DNA from: Collybiopsis luxurians FD-317 M1 | Lineage: Eukaryota; Basidiomycota; Agaricomycetes; Agaricales; Omphalotaceae | Length of the DNA stretch: 10,040 nt | Assembly (NCBI GenBank): GCA_000827265.1 | Contig: KN834786.1 | Location: 335,170 to 345,209, forward strand | Direction of reading: 5' to 3' | Shown: in pieces, positions 1 through 6,295 of the stretch | Layout of the letters: each line of letters starts with the position of its first letter | How positions within the stretch are numbered: the first letter of the stretch is position 1 | Made by a program: the position numbers and the translations under genes | The notes under the pieces: generated by a model | Told to the model about the DNA's origin: nothing | Database searches by the model: none | Seen by the model: the letters and a program-made list of their open reading frames with translations, nothing else

Positions 1-164
1 GGTACCAAGGCCGTACTCGTAGCTCGCTAGTAGCACAGTATCCCTCAAACTGAGTGTTGACCGAAGGGTACCATTCCATGGCCATGTTAACGTCAGCGCA
101 GAATCTACTACGTTTGCTCAGTCAGAAGATAACTATGGCGTATTCATAGTGGTCGATGAACGCG

Positions 165-171
165 TATAAAA
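165..171 (+). promoter_or_regulatory. TATA-like box upstream of the permease
   Basis: The bases TATAAAA lie about 170 bp before the proposed permease start codon. They could be a core promoter element. However, they sit upstream of the CACGTG pair rather than downstream as in a usual activator-TATA order, so they may be fortuitous. A pyrimidine-rich tract at 239-270, rich in CTTC and TTCC, lies closer to the gene and resembles the CT-rich stretches found near fungal transcription starts. Confidence 0.3.
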
Positions 172-191
172 TCAAGAAGTTGTGCGCTGGG

Positions 192-203
192 CACGTGCAC
201 GTG
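192..203. promoter_or_regulatory. Tandem CACGTG boxes (candidate bHLH/Cbf1-type site)
   Basis: Two CACGTG palindromes stand back to back (CACGTGCACGTG), about 135 bp before the proposed start of the permease. CACGTG is the core bound by bHLH factors. In budding yeast the factor Cbf1 binds it at sulfur-amino-acid genes, so the motif is in a fitting place upstream of a Mup1-like methionine permease. That link is an inference from yeast: nothing in the window proves that a Cbf1 homologue acts here, and a 6-bp palindrome can occur by chance, although two abutting copies are much less likely to. Confidence 0.4.
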
Positions 204-338
204 TATCGCGATTGAATTTGTATCAGTTAATTTTAAGCCTCTTTACCTTCTTCTTCCCACTTCGTTCCCTACAGGCAAAGTACTTGCCGGCTTACGACCA
301 TTTAGCTCGCCCGGTTTTGTACGATACAGGCCTTGCGC

Positions 339-2701
339 ATGCCATATAATCCTTCGATTATCTCGTCGAATGCCCTCTCAAGACTCCGAAACCACACCCC
401 TTCTACAGAGCACTCATGGTGAATCACAGGAGGGCCCAGTAGCTGGCAGAGACGCCTTGCGTGCAGATAAACGAGATTGTGTGTCACCAATATCAGCGTC
501 GCAGTTCTACCAAACCAATGTGGAACGCCAGTAACCCACGGCGAAACTTTCGACAACGTTCCTTAGGCCAAACGTCAATTGGGTCAGTGAGGAATTCCGT
601 GGCCTGACTTGGGGATATTGATATTCGGCCTAGGACTGTTCAGTTCCTTCTTCTTAGTCTTTAATCACGTTATGGGGACTGGGTGAGTTCTTATCGGTCA
701 AATTATTCAACCTTATTGACATTTTCTCCGCATGTCTATAGAATCTTCGCTACTCCCAGTGTCATCTTTCGTACATCCGGCAGTGTTGGTGTTTCATTCA
801 TAATGTGGATCCCCTCGGAGCGCTTATTGCAGCAATGGGCACTGCGGTCCACATCGAGCTTGGAACTGTAAGTGATTTACGACTGGTCGTGACTTTTCGT
901 CTGCTTACTATGGCAGGTTCAAGGTCTTCCTCGAAGCGGAGGAGAGAACAACTACCTAGAGTTCATTTATCGAAGACCAGAGTTTCTAGTGACTTGTGCA
1001 TACTCAATATACGCCGTCATCACTGTAGGCTTTCTGCACTTGGACATCGGTTCAGGAATTTACACAACTAAATTTGAAGGGTTCCGCTGCTGCGAATAGC
1101 GTCGTGTTTGGGGAATGTGGGTCTTCCTGGAATATCAAAACCATATCTTAACTCAAGTCATCGTGATAGATGTAATCCATGCATTGGGGAAAGAACCATC
1201 TCGGTACAACACTCGTTTCGTTGCCTTCCTCTGTTTAACCTTCATCCTACTTCTCCATGGGTCATTGGTAAAGTGGGGTCTACGTCTCCAAAACTCTCTC
1301 GCAATGTTCAAATTGGTCATTCTCTCTGCAATCGCCCTATCTGGACTACTGAGTCTCGCCGGCGTAGACGGTTTCGCAGTCCGGCAAGGTTACGAAGTTC
1401 CGAATAATTTTCAATGGGATAAGATGTGGGAGGGAAGTCGAAGTGATGCGAATGCTTTTGTGACTGGACTATATAATGTTATCTGGTATGTGGCTTGATA
1501 CTTCGAGTGATCCTGTTATTTATGTTATCTTGCAAGGTCTTTTGTCGAGTACTCTACAGCCAACTACGCACTCTCTGAAGTTCGTGACCCGGTGCGGACG
1601 ATCAAGCGCGCGGTGCCTATGGCCATGTTGGCTGTCACCGCCGTGTATATGTTTATCAATATAGCTTACTTTGCCGTTGTGTCGAAAAACGACATTTTGG
1701 GCAGTAAACGTATCGTGGCGTAAGTGTCAACCTGTTTTGTTTCATTCATTCGGGGCTTATACTTCATCTGACAGCGCCCTCTTCTTCCGCAACTTATTCG
1801 GAGAGAAGATGGAACGAGTGGGTATCATCCAGTCTGCTACCAGAGGGTTGCCTTTGACCGTGCCTCGCTGCAGGCACTGAGTGTGTTTATTGCGTTATCG
1901 ACTTTAGGCGACCTCCTTTCTGGACAGTTCAGTCATGGCCGAGGTATGCACCGTCATCGCGTTCTCTTGTTCCGTGTTGAATCAATCCTTCATTCAGTAG
2001 TTCAAGAACTCGGCCGGGAAGGCCTCCTCCCCTTCTCTGCCTTTTTCGCATCGAACAAACCATTTGGTGCGCCACTCGCCGGGCTATTCACACAATATCT
2101 TGTATCTGTCGCATTTGTTATCCTTCCTCCCCCCGGTGATGCGTATCTCTTCATGATCAGCTGTAAGCATCCTCTTCCGCGCACCTGCAAGGACCCAACT
2201 TATTCGCTTGATCCTGATATTCAGTGTCTTCCTACTGTGCCGCTTTAATCAACACGCTTGTATCGTTTGGGTTACGTTTACTCTACACACCGTATCTGAG
2301 AGCGTACGATTGGAATCCACCATTTCACGCGCCTAAATTCGTTATCGTGCTTTTCGCAATATCGAACATATTTTTGGTGACGATCCCCCTTATCCCTCTG
2401 GCGTCGGGATCAAGGACGTACGAGCATTTACCGTATTGGGTGAGTTGAATTTTTCTTTTGTTCTAGTAATTTTTGATTCTCAATGCTGACCTGGATCTCT
2501 TCTCGATGATTTTGCGTTTTCATTACTTTATAGTCTCATTCCGTTGTTGCGTTCTCAGTATCGGCGATAGGAATAGCGTATTGGTTCTTTTGGGTCAAGT
2601 GGCTTCCGAAGAGGAAGGGATATCGTTTGGTGAGAGAATCTGTGCTTCAGGAGGATGGAATTTCGAGATTGGTGTATCGGAAGGTGCCGCTGATATTGTG
2701 A
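339..2701 (+). pseudogene. Mup1-like methionine/amino-acid permease (LAT/APC), about 13 exons, two frame lesions
   Basis: This encodes a plasma-membrane amino-acid uptake protein of the Mup1 (high-affinity methionine permease) family, normally about 12 membrane helices. Exons I can assign: 497-582, 634-682, 742-867, 917-1024, 1080-1116, 1158-1485, 1537-1719, 1775-1817, 1874-1943, 1998-2162, 2225-2439, 2534-2701 (TGA). A first exon 339-418 starting at ATG keeps phase but is weakly supported. Family landmarks in order: AKRQLGLFSSFF, the helix-1 MGTGIFATPS, LPRSGGENNYLEFIYRRP, ANSVVFGE, KWGLRLQN, SEVRDPVRTIKRA, NIAYFAVVSKNDILGS, VQELGREGLLPFS, PPPGDAYL, DWNPPF and LPYW, then a lysine/arginine-rich tail. 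All junctions are GT..AG and from 917 onward the phases all agree. Lesions: TAG at 564-566 between DNVP and AKRQLG, and a frame slip at 812-813 inside a CCCC run just after IMWI. It could still be functional if either lesion is a sequence error. The family call is firm; the substrate is inferred. Confidence 0.85.
583..633 (+). other. Intron early in the permease
   Basis: This 51-nt intron begins GTCAGT and ends CCTAG, with a CTGAC branch-like site near 604. Removing it joins KRQLG to LFSSFF across a split glycine codon, which restores the family sequence exactly. An alternative reading with donor 587 and acceptor 643 would lose the conserved LGLFS stretch, so I prefer this one. It also removes an in-frame TGA at 588-590. 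Confidence 0.65.
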
Positions 2702-3187
2702 ATTCTTGTATATAAGGTCTGTGCGGTATAGACAAAGTGGTTCCTCCAGCCTGGACATAGTTTTTCCAGTCATACACTGAAGTGTTCGTTCGATATCCAT
2801 CTTTAAACTACATCAGGAAAAGTAAGTTTGTATCGCGATGGTTGTATCGAATTTAGGTCATTGGAATAATGCCTCTGGAAGGCCAAAGCAGCACCACGGC
2901 CATTGTGAGGCAAGCTTCCCTCTTATATTTTGAGTGTACATATTGCATACTGGCAATGTCTATTCCCGAATACCAATGTACTTTTGACAGAGAGGTTTTG
3001 ACGTTGAAGATGCCACATTGCAGTCTGCTGTATCCATGTTCACGGTTTGTCCGCGCTACAAAGCGAGACAAAATCAACCTGAAATAATGAAATGAATCGT
3101 GACGGAGGCAAACAAGGAGGCAAACAAAGAAAGCCCTACCCATAATGTATTATCCATTTAACTCCTCCCACTGATTCAATACTTACG
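2702..3187. other. Permease 3' flank, no gene seen
   Basis: This stretch holds only short open frames on both strands and none resembles a known protein. It still carries about sixteen CG dinucleotides, so it belongs compositionally with the permease rather than with what follows. It probably contains the 3' untranslated region and terminator of the permease, but I cannot point to a clear polyadenylation signal. Confidence 0.5.
3104..3127. repeat. 12-bp perfect tandem duplication
   Basis: GGAGGCAAACAA occurs twice in direct succession. It lies close to the point where CG dinucleotides stop (the last one before the desert is at 3186-3187). It may be simple slippage, or the scar of a past insertion and excision. 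The sequence cannot decide between these. Confidence 0.6.
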
Positions 3188-4076
3188 GAGCACCTTCTAG
3201 TCTGCATATTTTTACAGACAGTTGAAACAGCTCCTTCATAATAAGGTATGCATTTTTGTGGGCTAGATTGTAGTTTGCAATATGCCTTGCTTGGCTCTCC
3301 TTTGTTTGGCTCCTTTGTGCTGGTATAAAAAGGCATCTTTGTTTATGTTATGTTTACTGCTGATAGGCGGCTCTATTCCTTCAGGAAGCCCTATGTCCTT
3401 TATGACAGGTGATCTTTTGCAACCTGCTTCACTCACATGGCAAGGTCCTAGTTCAGAGGGCTTTTCTCTTTTTTCACCAAATCCAATGGGTCATCAATAA
3501 TAATGACCCCCCAAACATCATTTTGATTATGTAGAGGACTGGTAGTGCTCAAGTTAGAAGAACTCTATCAATAGAATTATTGTCAGACATGGTTTCTTCA
3601 TGTCAATAGATAATGGAGGAACTCACATCAACTGGCATTGCATACACAGCAGTAGAGACCAGTCCACCAGGCTCAAACAGAAAAGGCGAATAGTTGAACT
3701 TATGAAGCTCATGGTTTCACAGTAAAGGACTCATGTGTGATTAGGAATGAAAAGAAAAATGGTTAAATTTTTTACCAGCAAAGTTGAGGGGCAACTGAGA
3801 CCAGCTGTTTCTAGTGTCATTGGCTTTCTGAGGCTCTTTAATTTTGCCCCGAACAACAATGCAGGTCCTTTAGGGAAAATTTTTGTGAAAAGTGTAGGCA
3901 GCATCTGTGAAAAGGATTTTTCCTGATTTGACTGTTCAGTTGGAATTTGGTGGGGACTTGACCTAGCAATCAAAGTCAGAGCTCTTCAATAGGGAAATGG
4001 CACAGGTGTTCATTGCTGCATCAGAGTTAAAGTAAAGTTTATCCAGTAAGTTTATTTTGAAATGTAGAACCTGCAT

Positions 4077-4126
4077 CAGAAAAAATACTTTTTTTCCTGG
4101 GTTGCCAGGGCCAGCCCAAGGACACC
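4077..4126 (+). repeat. Dispersed repeat, left copy of an outer inverted pair
   Basis: This roughly 50-bp block matches the reverse complement of 4771-4818 at about 80 percent by eye, with one small gap. Shared landmarks in order are AGAAAAA.TAC followed by a T-run, TGCCAG, GCCAGC and AAGGAC. Each copy has a near-palindromic AAAAA.TACTTTTT at its outer side. The pair may be the ends of a roughly 740-bp non-autonomous element, or two old insertions in opposite orientation. I see no target duplication. Confidence 0.5.
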
Positions 4127-4450
4127 TCTGTTGAAATGATATTAGCACTTTCATGTATCATGGTGGATCATTTGATCAATATGAACTATAATTAGTACTT
4201 ACACTGATTTGATCAATCCACATATATCCACATATATCACTTCATATTTGTATATAGTTGATTACTCATTATCTCAGATATTACAATTCTCTCATAGCTA
4301 CATTTATGCTATTTGTTGTTCTATCTACATATGTCACATACCATGCTGTACAATGTATGAACCATTACTTATACCTGTCAGTAGTCATACTCTGGGGTTC
4401 ATTATGTTCCAAGATACTACATGCTATATGTTTTAGTGTATGATATATGT

Positions 4451-4633
4451 TGTTGTAGGGTTTAGTAGCTTTAGTATAAATACTGTAGTTCAACTTGTAT
4501 TGCAGATAATTCACATAGTTTCTCAACTACTAGAATACTAGCCTCTCTCCACAAATGCTCTCAACTTTGTCTTCTACAAAACTCAGTGAGTAGCAACTCA
4601 ACCACTCATAATTTGATTGCTGTTTCTACAACA
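4451..4633. repeat. Possible solo LTR (TG..CA ends)
   Basis: The segment begins TGTTGTAG and ends CTACAACA, a perfect 8-bp inverted terminus with the TG..CA ends usual for long terminal repeats. A TATAAATA box sits at 4475-4482, followed by CT-rich sequence near 4543-4575, as in small fungal LTRs. Against this, the five bases on each side (TATGT and TCCCC) do not match as a target duplication, and no second copy, primer-binding site or polyprotein is visible nearby. If it is an LTR, it is a solo or rearranged one. Confidence 0.35.
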
Positions 4634-4634
4634 T

Positions 4635-4771
4635 CCCCCCCCAATCCTAGGCTGTTCTGAGGCAGCCTGAAGCAGCATGGGATCTCTAGAGACACTGAGG
4701 TCAGCTCAGGCTGTTTCCAAGGAACATCAAGTCTCACAGGCAGCTTGAAATCACCTAGGATTAGGGGGGGG
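4635..4771. repeat. Foldback inverted repeat with C8/G8 ends
   Basis: Two arms of 35 bp (4635-4669 and 4737-4771) are inverted copies. Each begins with eight C/G residues, then AATCCTAGG (with an extra T in one arm), then a weaker inner half ending in GCCTG. The loop between them is 67 bp. This is the shape of a small foldback or MITE-like element. It abuts the LTR-like segment on its left and the right copy of the outer inverted repeat on its right, so the three units form a nest. Confidence 0.5.
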
Positions 4772-4818
4772 TCCTTAAGCTGGCTCTGGCAGCCTGGGAA
4801 AAAAGTACTTTTTCTAAT
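4771..4818 (-). repeat. Dispersed repeat, right copy of an outer inverted pair
   Basis: This is the inverted partner of 4077-4126. Differences between the copies include AGTAC against AATAC, GCTTAAG against GCCCAAG, and a one-base length change near the T-run. The copy directly adjoins the G8 run of the inner foldback repeat. Confidence 0.5.
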
Positions 4819-5004
4819 GTGGCAAAGGGTGGCACTGCAGTATTGGAGTTTATTCTTTTCATGGTGTTGGAAAAAAACTAATGGGTAGTGCACAGTTGTC
4901 AATAACATGTAAGTACTTGTTCAGCCAATCTGTTATTGCATGATTTTTGCATCTAGCCTTACAATTGTACAAAACTGACAATTCTACAGTTGGAAATAAA
5001 CACA

Positions 5005-5038
5005 TACTCAGGGTCATGGAAAGTATTGGTCCTGTGAT
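5005..5038 (+). repeat. Left terminal inverted repeat of the Tc1 element
   Basis: These 34 bases agree with the reverse complement of 6262-6295 at 29 positions, counting the flanking TA. The mismatches are at positions 9, 13, 14, 29 and 30 of the repeat. The TA at 5005-5006 is one half of the target duplication. Confidence 0.88.
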
Positions 5039-5163
5039 GTGACAGCAAGTTTGAAATTTTCATTCTCTTGACTTGACCTTTGTCATTCTCATTCCCCAAT
5101 GCTTGCTCACACATAACACTATTACTACTACCTGCTCTGCTCCAATATACTACATTGATGGAC

Positions 5164-6196
5164 TCAAAACTTTGTGTGACCCCCATTCACTGTCAAAACA
5201 GCATCAACAATATTGTCCATATGCCCAACATACTTGTCAACATCTTTGGCTTTGATTTTCCCCCAAGTTTCATGGACAGCCATAATGAGCTCTTGAACAG
5301 AGGTAGGAGGATGGGGCCTTGCTTGGACATGCCTTTTGAGCTTGTGCCAAAGCGGTTCAATTGGATTAAGGTCAGGGGAAGATGGTGGGTGTGGGAAGAT
5401 GGAAATGCTATGGTCACTGAGCCATTTTTTGGTTGATTTTGCTGCATGAGCTGGGGCTCCATCTTGCTGGAATGTTATATCCCCCCTTTCTACCCTCATC
5501 TTTGCCCAAAATGCCTGCAGTTTCCCCTGCAAAACCTGCTCCTGGTAATGAGTTGCATTCAACCCCCCTCCCTTGCCTCCTGGATACTCCAGCACCACCA
5601 ATGGCCCTCTCTTACCCTTCATTATGCAACCCCACACCATCACCCAAACTGTTAATTGCTTAAATGTCAGTACTAAGCATTCCTTGTCATATTCTTCATC
5701 AGGTCCACCATGTTCCATAAACTCTGCCATTCCTGTCCCCAAGGTACACATAGCATTCATCCAACCAGATGACTTTTGACCAATCATAACCCTTCCTTTC
5801 ATCAGCCCACACTTTCCTCTTCCTCTTCTGAAGCTCTGTGAGATAAGGCACCTTGTGAGCAACCCATTGGTGCAAGTTTGCCTCAGCAAGATGTTCTTGC
5901 ACAGTTGTGGCACTGATGTGTGGGTTCATCATGTTTCCAAGCTCCACAAAAGCTGCCTTCCAGTTCTTCTTTGCATTACAAACAAGTGTTCATTGTGCTC
6001 TTTCATCAACCTTGCATGGGTGCCCACTGCCAGGGTGATTTTTGGTTGAGCCAGTCTTCCAATATTTTGTCCAAATTTTTTTGGCAGTACTGGGAGGAAT
6101 ATTGACCAGTTCTGCTGATGCAGCAATGGTTTTTCCTCCAAGAATAGCACCTGTTGGTTGGTTTTTAATTGCTTCATTGTGCTCCATGGCAGGCAT
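5164..6196 (-). pseudogene. Tc1/mariner transposase (DD34E), stop and frameshift
   Basis: This encodes the DNA-cutting and joining enzyme of the element. Read from ATG at 6196, it would be about 344 codons, normal for fungal Tc1 transposases. In order: a helix-turn-helix near IPPSTAKKIWTKYWKTGS, a second DNA-binding part near HISATTVQEHL, the first catalytic Asp in VIWLDECYVY, VMVWGCI, the second Asp in QQDGAPAH (codon 5461-5463), and Glu in SPDLNPIEPLW (codon 5356-5358). Exactly 34 residues separate the last two, so this is the DD34E class with all three catalytic residues present. Breaks: a TGA at 5990-5992, which a C-to-T change in CGA would explain, and one extra base at 5704 just before PDEEYDKE. 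Several positions that are Arg in the family read His, Cys or Trp (NHP, GHPCK, TWW). The TGA at 5164-5166 after GGHTKF looks like the natural end. Confidence 0.92.
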
Positions 6197-6261
6197 GTTA
6201 CAAAAAGTAGGTAATAAACAAATTTTCAACACAAACTTTCAAATGTGTTGTGCCATAAATG

Positions 6262-6295
6262 ATCATGGGACCAATACTTTCGGTGATCCTGAGTA
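6262..6295 (-). repeat. Right terminal inverted repeat of the Tc1 element
   Basis: This partner of 5005-5038 reads TACTCAGGATCACCGAAAG inward on the minus strand. It keeps a CG (6281-6282) where the left end has TGG in place of CCG. It is one of only seven CGs in the right-hand 6.85 kb. Confidence 0.88.

Larger units (their letters stand above)
3188..5004. other. Gene-free, CpG-depleted region with nested repeats
   Basis: No open frame here looks like a real gene. The longest are 60-100 codons on either strand, without recognisable motifs. About 4200-4560 is AT-rich with short CATATATC-type repeats. Only three CG dinucleotides occur (3368, 3687, 3850). The structured part is 4077-4818: an outer inverted repeat, an LTR-like segment and an inner inverted repeat, listed separately. 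The likeliest reading is decayed transposon debris. Confidence 0.55.
5005..6295 (-). mobile_element. Tc1/mariner DNA transposon, complete but inactive
   Basis: The element is bounded by TA on both sides, the standard Tc1/mariner target duplication, and carries inverted ends that read TACTCAGG inward, then AAAGTATTGGTCC. It is about 1.29 kb, the usual size for this superfamily, and holds one transposase gene on the minus strand filling most of its length. Both ends are present, so it is a full-length insertion. The transposase has a premature stop and a frameshift, so it could move only if helped from elsewhere. It lies inside the CpG-depleted region and keeps only two CG dinucleotides, one in the transposase and one in the right-hand end. 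Confidence 0.92.

Noticed and set aside
302..556. An 84-codon open frame on the minus strand.
   Set aside because: It lies opposite the proposed first exons and promoter-proximal part of the permease and resembles nothing known; it is a shadow frame.
3258..3497. A minus-strand frame of about 75 codons without stops and with mixed, protein-like composition.
   Set aside because: It has no good start codon, no recognisable family and no splice context. I treat it as chance or unrecognisable debris.
4200..4530. AT-rich stretch with CATATATC repeats and short inverted TTGATCAA motifs, considered as an origin or promoter.
   Set aside because: The repeats are short and irregular. Low complexity explains them, and no defined origin consensus is recognisable.
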